Assembly (NCBI RefSeq): GCF_014646275.1
Contig: NZ_BMND01000008.1
Span: 124,001 to 188,000 of the forward strand
DNA: 64,000 bases
Direction: 5' to 3'
DNA from: Streptomyces kronopolitis
Lineage (GTDB): Bacteria; Actinomycetota; Actinomycetes; Streptomycetales; Streptomycetaceae
Shown here: piece after piece, positions 17,909 to 26,165 of the stretch
How positions within the stretch are numbered: position 1 is the stretch's first letter
Layout of the letters: each line of letters opens with the position of its first letter
Made by a program: the position numbers and the translations under genes
Notes under the pieces: model-generated
The model's database searches: none
Seen by the model: the letters and a program-made list of their open reading frames with translations, nothing else
Told to the model about the DNA's origin: nothing

Positions 17909-18064
17909 GTGAATCCCGTAGCCATGCCTGTGACCGGACCCGCCGCGTTCGAACATCGCCCAGTGCGCCTCCGCCCGCTCCAGCCCTCCTCGGTGCACCG
18001 GGTTGACGCTCGCCGGTATGCCGCTCGGCGCTCATCACGCCCGAATGCGAGGTGGGCGGCATGA
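17909..18064 (+). CDS. 51-aa Arg-rich peptide, candidate RiPP precursor
   Basis: A small gene absent from most annotation pipelines by length. Support: a strong Shine-Dalgarno (CGGAGG) directly before GTG 17909, and a stop that overlaps the ABC transporter start by four bases (ATGA, 18061-18064), the same coupling used later in this operon. The peptide is very basic, with 10 Arg and only two acidic residues (Glu15, Asp33). It has no Cys. The single Asp lies in HRVDARR. The N-terminal 13 residues are neutral. I know no family for it. It could be the substrate of the PIMT-like enzyme encoded by the last gene, or a translated leader. Confidence 0.6.
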   Translation: MNPVAMPVTGPAAFEHRPVRLRPLQPSSVHRVDARRYAARRSSRPNARWAA

Positions 18065-20082
18065 GCGGGACGGCCGCCGCCGACGACGCGCCGGGGCCGC
18101 AGGGGAAGGTGCCCGCGCCCCGCTCCGAGAACCTGACGCCGCCGCCGACGGTCATGTCGGCCGGGCCGGCGAGCGGGGACATCGCCGACGACATGAAGGA
18201 GGCGTACTGGGCGATCTACGACGGGGCCGCGGCGAAGGCGACGGTCGGGCAGATCCTCGGCCGGCTTCCCCGCATCGTGCGTCAGATCGGCCAGTTGGCG
18301 TGGCGGGCCGACCGGCCCGCCACCGTGGCCGTGGTGGTGCTCCAGCTGGTGTCCGCGGCGATGTCCGCGTTCGGTCTGGCGGCGTCCGTGGCCGTGCTGC
18401 ATCAGCTGTTCGCCCAGGGCCCGACCCCGGACAAGGTCCGCTCGGCCGTGCCGCAGATCCTGCTCGTGGTGGCGTTCCTCTCCGCCCGGGCTCTGCTCGA
18501 AGCCGGGGTCGCCGTCGCGCAGGCCCGCGTGACCCCGAAGATCCGCACCTCCTTGGAGAGCGATTTCCTCCAACTGACCGCCCACGTAAGCCTGGAGGTG
18601 GTCGACGACGCCGACTGGCACGACGATGTCTACCGGGCCAATGACCGCGGACTCTTCTACGCCCGGCAGATCGTCGGCCAGGTCGTCTCCCTGGCCTCCG
18701 CCTTCCTCGGCCTGATCGGCACGGCCGGCGTCCTGACCGTCCTGCACCCGCTGCTCCTGCCGCTGCTTCCGCTGTCCGTCCTGCCCGTCGGGGCGGCCGC
18801 CGTGCGCACCGCGCGGGCGCGCTTTCACAGCTTCCAGCGGTGGAACGCTCTGCAGCGCCGGGTGCGGGTCTTCTCCTGGCTCCTGCTGGACCGCGACTCG
18901 GCCGCCGAACTGCGCGCCGACACCGCCCAACGAGCCCTGCTCGACGAGCATCATCGCCTCACCACGCGCATCGCCGAGGAGGACACCCGCCTGGGTGTCA
19001 GTGCCGCCCTCCTCACGCTGGCCGGCCGCGGCCTGGGCGGGATCGGAGCCGGCGTCACCTACCTCGCGCTGGGGGCCATGCTGGTCGCCGGGTGGCTCCC
19101 GCTGGCGGCCGGCGCCGGAGCGGTGATCGCCATCCAGGCCTGCCAGACCTCCCTGACCCGGTTCGTCGATGTCGCCCACCTGGTCTACGAGCACGCGATG
19201 TGGGTCAGCGACCTCCTCGCCTTCCAGGAACGGTGCCGCTCGCTGCAACCCCGCCGCGGACAGCGGAAGGCACCCGAGACCGTCAAAACCATCACGCTGC
19301 GGAACGTCAGCTACACCTACCCCGGCAAGGACAGCCCGGCGCTCGATGACATCTCCCTGACCCTGAACGCCGGGGAGACCGTCGCGTTCGTCGGCCTCAA
19401 CGGGTCGGGCAAAAGCACCTGTTCACGGTTGATCGCCGGCCTCTATGACCCGCAGAAGGGGACGGTCCGGTGGGACGGGGTGGATGCCGCGGAGCTGGAC
19501 ACCGAATCCCTCCAGCAGCGGGTGGCCACCGTGCTGCAGGACCCGGTGCGCTTCCCCTTCAGCGCGCTGGCCAACCTCACGGTCTCGCGCGGCACACTCA
19601 CCGAGGCCGAACCGCAGCGGGCGCTGGACGCCGCGCGGTCCTCCGGTGCCGAACAGGTCATCGCCGGCCTGCCCGGCACCTGGCAGGCCCTGCTGTCCAA
19701 GCGGTTCCGTGACGGCCAGGAGCTGTCGGCCGGCCAGTGGGCGAAGATCGCCGTGGCCCGCGGGCTCTACAAGGACGCGCCGGTACTGCTGCTGGACGAG
19801 CCGACCGCGAGCATGGACCCGCGTGCCGAACACGACGTCTACCAGGCCGTGCTGCGCGGCAAGCTCCGCGCCGACCAGATCACCGTGCTGATCTCCCACC
19901 GGCTGGCGAGCGTCGTCGACTGCGACCGCATCTACGTCTTCGACGACGGCCGCATCACCGAGTGCGGATCCCACCCAGAACTCATGGCCCTCGGGGGCGA
20001 CTACGCCCAGATGTTCACCCTCCAGGCGGCCGGCTACCGGACCGCGCCTACAGCCTCCGACTCCAGGACGGTGCACCCGTGA
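18061..20082 (+). CDS. ABC exporter (fused membrane and ATPase domains)
   Basis: A 673-residue half-transporter of the peptide/lipid exporter type. After about 80 cytoplasmic residues come roughly six membrane segments between residues 85 and 365, with the usual long intracellular loops. The ATPase has Walker A GLNGSGKST (about 445-453), signature LSAGQ in place of LSGGQ, Walker B VLLLDEPTASMD and H-loop SHRLA. ATG 18061 overlaps the stop of the 51-residue peptide, and its own stop overlaps the next start (GTGA, 20079-20082). No C39 peptidase domain is present, so any leader removal would need another enzyme. It probably exports the product of this operon. Confidence 0.85.
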   Translation: MSGTAAADDAPGPQGKVPAPRSENLTPPPTVMSAGPASGDIADDMKEAYWAIYDGAAAKATVGQILGRLPRIVRQIGQLAWRADRPATVAVVVLQLVSAAMSAFGLAASVAVLHQLFAQGPTPDKVRSAVPQILLVVAFLSARALLEAGVAVAQARVTPKIRTSLESDFLQLTAHVSLEVVDDADWHDDVYRANDRGLFYARQIVGQVVSLASAFLGLIGTAGVLTVLHPLLLPLLPLSVLPVGAAAVRTARARFHSFQRWNALQRRVRVFSWLLLDRDSAAELRADTAQRALLDEHHRLTTRIAEEDTRLGVSAALLTLAGRGLGGIGAGVTYLALGAMLVAGWLPLAAGAGAVIAIQACQTSLTRFVDVAHLVYEHAMWVSDLLAFQERCRSLQPRRGQRKAPETVKTITLRNVSYTYPGKDSPALDDISLTLNAGETVAFVGLNGSGKSTCSRLIAGLYDPQKGTVRWDGVDAAELDTESLQQRVATVLQDPVRFPFSALANLTVSRGTLTEAEPQRALDAARSSGAEQVIAGLPGTWQALLSKRFRDGQELSAGQWAKIAVARGLYKDAPVLLLDEPTASMDPRAEHDVYQAVLRGKLRADQITVLISHRLASVVDCDRIYVFDDGRITECGSHPELMALGGDYAQMFTLQAAGYRTAPTASDSRTVHP

Positions 20083-21035
20083 ACGACAAGACGCCACAGC
20101 CCACCTTCCCTTCCCCCACTGCGCCGAGGGCGGAGACGGCGAACGCCTCGGCCCTGATCCACGACGGGGCCGGCGCCTACCTGCTGCATCTGCGGGACGA
20201 CATTCCCGGGATCTGGGAGCCGGGGGCGTGGTCCCTGCTCGGCGGCGGCCGTGAACCAGGCGACCGGACCCTGGCGGAGACGGTCCGGCGCGAACTGCGC
20301 GAAGAGGCTGGCCTCGACATCCCCGACCTCGCCCCCTTCGCCGTGGAAGAAGCACACAGCGACGACGGCACCGCCGTCCCGATCCAGATCTTCGCCGGGC
20401 GATGGACCGGCGACCCCGCGACGCTGCCGCTGACCGAGGGCGTCATGCTGCACTGGTTCCGGCCGGATGTGATGCCGCGCCTTCGGATGTCCCCCTCGAC
20501 CCTCGCCCTGATCCGCCGCCACGCCGAGCTGCACTCTGCCGCGCGATGCGCGGACGCCTCCCCGGCGGCGAGCACGGGCGCGGTCAGGGGCGTAGGCACC
20601 GTCCTCAATGTCGTCGGTGTCCATCTGTACGTGGAGAACGTGGACGGCGAGGTGCTGCTCGGTCTGCGCCACCCCGACTCCGCCTACGCGGGGTCCACCT
20701 GGCACTTCCTGGCGGGCCACTGTGAGCAGGAGTCCGCCGTGTCCTGCCTCGTGCGCGAGGCTCACGAGGAAGCGGGGCTGGTGATCGACCCCGGCACGGT
20801 CGAACTCGCCCATGTCGTCCACCTCGTGCACGGTGCGGGCGGCCGGCCACGGATGCAGATGGTGTTCCGGGCCCGTCGCTGGGCGGGGACTCCGGAGATC
20901 CGGGAGCCCGACAAGTGCACGGGCTGGGACTGGTGGCACCCGGACGCGCTCCCGGCGCCGCTCGTGCCCTACACCCGGGCCGCCATCGAGGGCATCCGCG
21001 CGGGCCGCCGCTACACGGAGGTGGGCTGGTCGTGA
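20079..21035 (+). CDS. tandem two-domain Nudix hydrolase
   Basis: A 318-residue protein with two Nudix domains. The first box (GGGREPGDRTLAETVRREL, then REEAGL) has one extra residue before the REL helix. The second (AGHCEQESAVSCLVREA, then HEEAGL) is one residue short before the same helix. Both keep the REx2EE core. Family members hydrolyse nucleoside diphosphates linked to another group; the substrate here is unknown. It starts at GTG 20079 inside the stop of the exporter gene and ends inside the start of the 28-residue peptide (21032-21035). A third Nudix domain occurs in the last gene of the operon. Confidence 0.8.
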   Translation: MNDKTPQPTFPSPTAPRAETANASALIHDGAGAYLLHLRDDIPGIWEPGAWSLLGGGREPGDRTLAETVRRELREEAGLDIPDLAPFAVEEAHSDDGTAVPIQIFAGRWTGDPATLPLTEGVMLHWFRPDVMPRLRMSPSTLALIRRHAELHSAARCADASPAASTGAVRGVGTVLNVVGVHLYVENVDGEVLLGLRHPDSAYAGSTWHFLAGHCEQESAVSCLVREAHEEAGLVIDPGTVELAHVVHLVHGAGGRPRMQMVFRARRWAGTPEIREPDKCTGWDWWHPDALPAPLVPYTRAAIEGIRAGRRYTEVGWS

Positions 21036-21118
21036 CCGCGGAGAGGCCGGGCACCGAGCCCACCGCAGCATGCGTCTGCGCCCCCATCACCCAAGAACCG
21101 CCGTACATCGACTGCTGA
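21032..21118 (+). CDS. 28-aa Cys-containing peptide, candidate RiPP precursor
   Basis: A tiny gene in the gap between the Nudix and methyltransferase genes. Its GTG overlaps the Nudix stop (GTGA), and it ends 16 bases before the next GTG, with AAGGAG following its stop. The first half is Glu/Thr/Pro-rich with GTEPTAA. The second half has Cys14, Cys16 and Cys28 and ends YIDC, with a single Asp27 beside the terminal Cys. GC at third positions is about 86 percent, like a real gene. The Cys/Asp pattern is what a peptide-modifying enzyme could use. It could instead be a coupling peptide with no product role. Confidence 0.55.
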   Translation: MTAERPGTEPTAACVCAPITQEPPYIDC

Positions 21119-21134
21119 CAAGGAGCGAACGACC

Positions 21135-23480
21135 GTGGCATACGACCGGACCCAGTGGTCTCAGCACTACGACGACGGCGGCGGATTCCGTCCGCTCCGC
21201 GACAGCGAACGGAACCTGCTCACTCGGCACACCCCCGCTCCTGACGGCGGGCGCGCGCTGGAGCTGGGCTGCGGAACCGGCGAACTCGCCGCCTTCCTCG
21301 CCGAACTCGGCTACACCGTAGACGCGGTCGACTTCGCCGAGGGCGCCCTGGCCCGGGCCCGGAAGGAACGGGCGGATGCCGGACGAGTGCGGTGGCTGTG
21401 CCTGGACATCGAGCACGACGAGCCGGCAGAGCTGAGCGACGACGGTTACGACCTGATCACCCTGCGCCTGGTGTTCGCCTTCCTGCACGACCGCTCCCGG
21501 GTCCTGCACAGCCTCGGTGCGCGGCTTCGGGCGGGCGGTGCGCTGGTGGTCATCACGCCCGTCGTGGCGACCACTCCGCAGGAGCGGCGGCACATCGCGC
21601 TGGACGAGGAGGAGATCAGCCTGCTGACCGAGGGGTGGTCGCAGGTGGAGCGGTTCGACGCGGAGGGCCTGGCGGTCCTCGTACTGCGTGGCCCGAAGAG
21701 CGCCTACGCGGCGGTGGAGAAGGGCAGACCGGAGCCGCAGTCCGTGGTCGGTGTGTGCGCGGTGGTCACCGACGACTCCGGCCGGGTGCTGCTGGGCCGG
21801 TCGACGCGGGGCATGTGGGAGCTGCCCGGCGGGCGCGTCGAGACGGGAGAGTCCTTGACCGCGGCGGCGGTGCGGGAACTGGCCGAGGAGACCGGCCTGA
21901 CGGCCGCGCCCGGCAACGCACACCTGCTGACGATCCTCCACGATGACCGGGCGGACGTGCGGCGCCTGTCCGCGGTGGTCCGAATCAGCGCCTGGCACGG
22001 CACGCCCGTCGTGACCGAGCCGCACCACTTCCGGCGGTGGGAGTGGCACGACCTGCACACCCTGGCCGGCGGTGGCGCCCTCTTCGCGCCCTCCGCTCAG
22101 GCCTTGGAGGCGGTGTGGCCCGGTCTCCTGCCCGGCCTGCCGCCGGTGCACGCCTACCCGCACGCCGTCGCCCCTCCGGCCGTCGGGGGTGAGCCGGCCG
22201 AAGCGGTGCGCCTGCGACAGGAGATGGCCGAGCGAGTCATCGCCGGCGGCTGGGCACCCTCGGCCGCCGTCCAGAGCGCGCTCAGGGCGGTGCCGCGCCA
22301 CCGGTTCACTCCGGAGAGCCCCCTGCGCGCCGCCTATGACGACGGCCTTGCCGTCGTCACCCGACGGGACGACGACGGGCAGGCCGTCAGTTCCGTCTCC
22401 GCGCCCTGGCTACAGGCCGACATGATCGAAAAGCTGCGTCCGGAACCAGGGATGACCCTCTTCGAAGCGGGCTCCGGCGGTTACCACGCCGAGTTGCTCG
22501 CCCACGTCATCGCCCCGGCCGGGCAGGTCGTCACCGTGGACATCGACCCGTACATCGTCCATCGCACCCGGCGCTTCACCACCGAGGCCGGCAGCGGGCG
22601 GGTGACCGTTCTCCTCGGCGACGGCAGTCAGGGCGCGCCCCGGCACATGCCGTCCGGCGGGTTCGACGGCAGCGTGATCACGCACAACTGCTGGGACATC
22701 GCGCCCGCGTGGCGCGAACAGCTCGCCGAGGGCCGCTACCTGGTGCTCCCGCTGGAGATGCACGGCTACACCCGCGCCATCGCCTTCCGGCGTCATGGGG
22801 AGGTGCTGCACGCACGGGACTGGACGTATTGCGGGTTCGTCCGCGACCGAGGAGCCACCGCCCGCGCCACCCCGGCCATCGCCCTCGCGGGCGGCGAACT
22901 CCACCTGCGCCATGAGGACGGAACAGCGCCGGATGCGGCCGGCGTCGAGGACGCGCTGCGCGGTCCACGGCACGAGGTGCGCACCGGCGTCACCGTCGCG
23001 GGGAGGGAGTCCTTCGAGACCCTCCAGCTCTACGCGGCAACCACACTTCCGGGGTTCTGCCGCCTTGCCCTCGACCGCTCCCGGGACACCGGCCTGGCCG
23101 CCGTCCCGCGCGGCGCGGACGCCGCTGCCACGGTCGAGGACGGCTCGCTCGCCTACCTCACGCACGTCCTGGTCCAGGACGGGGAGACCGCCGAGGAGCG
23201 CCGCTCAGAATTCGTCGTCCATGCCCTCGGCCCGGCCGGCGCGCCCCTGGCAGAGCGCATGGCCGCTTGCGTACGGGCCTGGGACCGGCATGTACGCGGG
23301 GCCGGCTACCCGCAGATGACCGTCCATCCCGCCGGCACCCCTGACCACGCGCTCCCCACCGGCCACCTCCTGGACAAGGCCTCCTCCCGCCTGGTCTTCC
23401 GGTGGCCCGGGCACGAACAGGCCGAGCGGGCGGCGCCCATGGCGGCACCTCTGACCTCGTGGGTCAGAACTTCACAGTAG
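21135..23480 (+). CDS. trimodular methyltransferase-Nudix-PIMT-like O-methyltransferase (FxLD-system type)
   Basis: A 781-residue fusion. Residues 1-195 are a class I methyltransferase (LELGCGTGELAAFL, VDAVDFAEGAL). Residues 203-330 are a Nudix domain with a perfect box at 232-255 (GGRVETGE and RELAEETGL). Residues about 355-775 match protein-isoaspartate methyltransferase relatives of lanthipeptide FxLD systems: VSAPWLQADMIEKL, FEAGSGGYHAELLAHV, VVTVDIDPYIV, LLGDGSQGAP, and a C-terminal extension ending FRWPGHE. Such enzymes methylate an Asp side chain of a peptide, which then closes to an aspartimide. GTG 21135 has AAGGAG nine bases upstream. The last 17 bases overlap the convergent gene at 23464. 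Confidence 0.85.
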   Translation: MAYDRTQWSQHYDDGGGFRPLRDSERNLLTRHTPAPDGGRALELGCGTGELAAFLAELGYTVDAVDFAEGALARARKERADAGRVRWLCLDIEHDEPAELSDDGYDLITLRLVFAFLHDRSRVLHSLGARLRAGGALVVITPVVATTPQERRHIALDEEEISLLTEGWSQVERFDAEGLAVLVLRGPKSAYAAVEKGRPEPQSVVGVCAVVTDDSGRVLLGRSTRGMWELPGGRVETGESLTAAAVRELAEETGLTAAPGNAHLLTILHDDRADVRRLSAVVRISAWHGTPVVTEPHHFRRWEWHDLHTLAGGGALFAPSAQALEAVWPGLLPGLPPVHAYPHAVAPPAVGGEPAEAVRLRQEMAERVIAGGWAPSAAVQSALRAVPRHRFTPESPLRAAYDDGLAVVTRRDDDGQAVSSVSAPWLQADMIEKLRPEPGMTLFEAGSGGYHAELLAHVIAPAGQVVTVDIDPYIVHRTRRFTTEAGSGRVTVLLGDGSQGAPRHMPSGGFDGSVITHNCWDIAPAWREQLAEGRYLVLPLEMHGYTRAIAFRRHGEVLHARDWTYCGFVRDRGATARATPAIALAGGELHLRHEDGTAPDAAGVEDALRGPRHEVRTGVTVAGRESFETLQLYAATTLPGFCRLALDRSRDTGLAAVPRGADAAATVEDGSLAYLTHVLVQDGETAEERRSEFVVHALGPAGAPLAERMAACVRAWDRHVRGAGYPQMTVHPAGTPDHALPTGHLLDKASSRLVFRWPGHEQAERAAPMAAPLTSWVRTSQ

Positions 23481-24039
23481 AGACCGTATAAACCACCGGA
23501 TGCCCGGGCTCGTCATAGCTGACCATGATGCGTTGCGAGGGGCGCGGGGGGCGGTCCGTGGTGGTGGCGCCGGACCAGGGGAGGTCGTCGTCGAATTCCC
23601 AGCCGACCTTGGAGGCCTGGCCCGGGGGGATGGTGTGCCGGTCCTTCTTGAGGGCGGCGGTGCTGGTGCCGAGGGCGTTGAGGTAGTGCTCCAGGCCCCA
23701 GTCGTTGGTGCGGAACTGGACGAACAGCGAGCTGGTCTGCCAGGAGTTGGTCTCGTAGTAGTAGACCGGGGTGGAGCCGATCGGGACCGGGACGTTGTAG
23801 GTGCGCTGCTGGACCTTGGAGGGGAAGGCGTTGGTCAGGCCGGTGGCGGCGGCCTCCGCCTCCTTGCCCTCGCCGCTGTCGCGGCTCTGCTCGGCGGAGA
23901 TGACGATGTAGCCGGCCGGGATCGCGATCAGCAGGAAGACGATCAGCGCCATCAGCACGGGGCGCCGGCGCTTGACGCGGGGCGGCTGCTGGTCGGGGGA
24001 CGAGTCGTCGTGCAGGGGGTGCAGGTCGGTGTCGGTCAT
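23464..24039 (-). CDS. single-pass membrane protein, unknown
   Basis: A 191-residue protein with about 27 cytoplasmic residues ending in VKRRR, one transmembrane helix at about 28-48, and a 140-residue exterior domain. The exterior part contains YNVPVPIGSTPVYYYETN and a pair of Trp-containing strands. I recognise no family. Its ATG overlaps the stop of the ROK gene (ATGA, 24036-24039), so it is made with that protein and with the sugar transporter operon upstream. Confidence 0.7.
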   Translation of the reverse strand: MTDTDLHPLHDDSSPDQQPPRVKRRRPVLMALIVFLLIAIPAGYIVISAEQSRDSGEGKEAEAAATGLTNAFPSKVQQRTYNVPVPIGSTPVYYYETNSWQTSSLFVQFRTNDWGLEHYLNALGTSTAALKKDRHTIPPGQASKVGWEFDDDLPWSGATTTDRPPRPSQRIMVSYDEPGHPVVYTVSTVKF

Positions 24040-25157
24040 CGGCGGCCGGTCCGTTCGTAGCGCTCGTACCGCTCGACGCGGCGCCGGTTGGCGCGCCGGA
24101 AGCGGCGGGCCACCAGGCGGGCCAGGTCGGCGGCGCCGACCATACCGGCCTCGGGTCCCAACTGGGCCTTGGCGATGGTGGCTTCGGGTCGGTAGCCGCG
24201 GCCGGTGAGGTGGCGCCGGAAGGCGTCCCGGGCCGGGGCGATCAGCAGGTCGTCGGCGGCGCTGACGCCTCCGCCGATGACGAAGCAGGAGGGGTCGAGG
24301 GCGGCGGCGAGGTTGGCGATGCCGACGCCGAGCCACTGGCCGATGTCCTGGAGGAGCTCGACGCACATCGCGTCGCCCTCCCGGGCCAGCTCGGTGATCA
24401 GCGGTCCGGTGATGTCGCCGATCTGCCCGCCGACCCGCTCGATGATGTTGTACGCGACCGGGGAGTCTGCGGCGGCCAGCTCGCGGGCCTCGCGCACCAG
24501 GGCGTTGCCGGAGCTGTACTGCTCCCAGCAGCCGCGGTTGCCGCAGGGGCAGCGGTGGCCGCTGGGGACGACCTGCATATGGCCGAATTCACCGGCCACG
24601 CCGTACTTGCCGCGCTTGACCGCGCCGTCCTCCAGGATCGCGCCGCCGATGCCCGTCCCGAGGGTGATCATGACGAGGTGGTCCTCGCCGCGTCCGGCGC
24701 CGAAGCGCCACTCCGCCCAGGCAGCGGTGTTGGCGTCGTTGTCGACCATGACCGGCACCGCGAGGCGGCCGGCGAGGCGGTCCCGCAGCGGTTCGTTGCG
24801 CCAGTTCAGATGCGGGGCGAAGAGGACCTTGCTGCGGTCCGCGTCGACCCAGCCGGCGGCGCCGATGCCGACCGCGTGCACGTCGTGCCGGTCGGAGAGG
24901 TCGAGGACCAGCTCGGTGATGGTGTCCTCGACGACCCTGGGGCTCTTGGACTTGTCCGGCGTCTCGGTGCGCACCCGCTCCAGGATGGTGCCGTCGGCGT
25001 CGACCACGCCCGCCATGACCTTGGTGCCGCCGATGTCGATGCCGACGGTGGGCACCCGGGGGGCGGTCAGATGCGAGCGCCGCTCGCGGGTGCCGACCGT
25101 GCGCAGCACGGTGGCCCGGGCGGATCCGCGGTGTACCCGGTCGCGGTACATGCTCAT
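24036..25157 (-). CDS. ROK-family sugar kinase or regulator
   Basis: A 373-residue ROK protein. It has the phosphate motif GIDIGGTKVMAGV, the sugar-binding VDNDANTAAWAEW, GTGIGGAI, the GHMQV catalytic-site region, and the zinc motif HRCPCGNRGCWEQY with the Cys residues in place. No N-terminal helix-turn-helix is seen, though a basic 30-residue tail precedes the kinase part, so a kinase is more likely than a repressor. GAGGTGGG lies upstream of ATG 25157. It probably phosphorylates the sugar brought in by the adjacent ABC system. Confidence 0.85.
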   Translation of the reverse strand: MSMYRDRVHRGSARATVLRTVGTRERRSHLTAPRVPTVGIDIGGTKVMAGVVDADGTILERVRTETPDKSKSPRVVEDTITELVLDLSDRHDVHAVGIGAAGWVDADRSKVLFAPHLNWRNEPLRDRLAGRLAVPVMVDNDANTAAWAEWRFGAGRGEDHLVMITLGTGIGGAILEDGAVKRGKYGVAGEFGHMQVVPSGHRCPCGNRGCWEQYSSGNALVREARELAAADSPVAYNIIERVGGQIGDITGPLITELAREGDAMCVELLQDIGQWLGVGIANLAAALDPSCFVIGGGVSAADDLLIAPARDAFRRHLTGRGYRPEATIAKAQLGPEAGMVGAADLARLVARRFRRANRRRVERYERYERTGRR

Positions 25158-25355
25158 CGACCCACCTCTTCGCCGTCGCGGCGGCTGTGTGCGCGCAAGA
25201 GTCGTCTCGTCCCTGCGGGTCTCGGGAGGCCGGGGCCTCGATGTGCTGGTTCGCTGCGATTGTGCATCACGGGCGGCGTCCGGCGCATCGCGACGGACAG
25301 TGATGCGCCCCGCACAGCTCGGAGGCGGTGCGGGGCGTGGCATCTCCCACGGAGC

Positions 25356-26165
25356 TCAGTCGGGCCGGTGGCCTCCGGGGAATTCCGGGGTCGCGGTGCG
25401 GGCCAGCTCGTGGCTGAGCTGTTCCAGCTCGCTGCCGCCCGCCATCTGGCGGGTCAGCTCCTCCAGGGTGATCTCCGACTTGGCGTGGCTGCCGGCCATC
25501 GTGCCGCGCTTGAGGAGCACGAAGCGGTCCCCGACGAGGTAGGCGTGGTGGGGGTTGTGGGTGATCAACACCACGCCGAGCCCGGCGTCCCGCGCGGCCG
25601 CGACGTACTTGAGGACGACGCCGGATTGCTTGACGCCGAGCGCCGCCGTCGGCTCGTCCAGCACCAGGACCTTGGCACCGAAGTAGACGGCCCGGGCGAT
25701 GGCGACGCACTGCCGCTCGCCGCCGGAGAGGGTGCCGATGGGCTGGTCGACGTCGCGCAGGTCGATGCCCATCCGCAGCAGCTCGCTGCGGGTGGTCTCG
25801 CGCATCGTGCGGACGTCGAGCCGCTTGAAGGGGCCCACGCCGGTGGTCGGCTCGGAGCCGAGGAAGAAGTTCCGCCACACCGGCATGAGGGGGACCACGG
25901 CGAGGTCCTGGTAGACGGTCGCGATGCCGCGGTCCAGGGCCTCGCGCGGGGAGGACAGGGTGGTCTCCTCGCCGTCGATGGTGAAGGAGCCCGCGTCGTG
26001 CCGGTGCAGCCCTGCGATGATCTTGATGAGGGTGGACTTGCCGGCGCCGTTGTCGCCGAGCACACAGGAGATCTCCCCCGCGTGCACCTCCAGGGACACC
26101 CCCTCCAGGGCCCGGACGTTGCCGTAGTACTTGCTGACGTCGGCCAGCTCGACCAGCGCTGTCAT
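25356..26165 (-). CDS. sugar ABC transporter ATP-binding protein (single-domain, FrcA-like)
   Basis: A 269-residue ATPase with Walker [12 protein letters not shown]-loop VYQDLAV, signature LSGGERQ, Walker [12 protein letters not shown] and H-loop THNPHHA. CUT2-class systems usually have a duplicated ATPase of about 500 residues; this one has a single domain, as in the FrcBCA type. Its start overlaps the permease stop (ATGA, 26162-26165). Confidence 0.9.
   Translation of the reverse strand: MTALVELADVSKYYGNVRALEGVSLEVHAGEISCVLGDNGAGKSTLIKIIAGLHRHDAGSFTIDGEETTLSSPREALDRGIATVYQDLAVVPLMPVWRNFFLGSEPTTGVGPFKRLDVRTMRETTRSELLRMGIDLRDVDQPIGTLSGGERQCVAIARAVYFGAKVLVLDEPTAALGVKQSGVVLKYVAAARDAGLGVVLITHNPHHAYLVGDRFVLLKRGTMAGSHAKSEITLEELTRQMAGGSELEQLSHELARTATPEFPGGHRPD

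Noticed and set aside
17813..18064. Longer 83-codon version of the 51-residue peptide starting at ATG 17813
   Set aside because: No ribosome site before that ATG, whereas GTG 17909 has a strong one.
17557..19248. Long minus-strand frame opposite the ABC exporter
   Set aside because: Antisense to clear membrane and ATPase motifs; composition is that of a shadow frame.
21135..23480. Calling the operon a full FxLD lanthipeptide cluster
   Set aside because: No dehydratase or cyclase gene, and neither small peptide has an FxLD leader motif.
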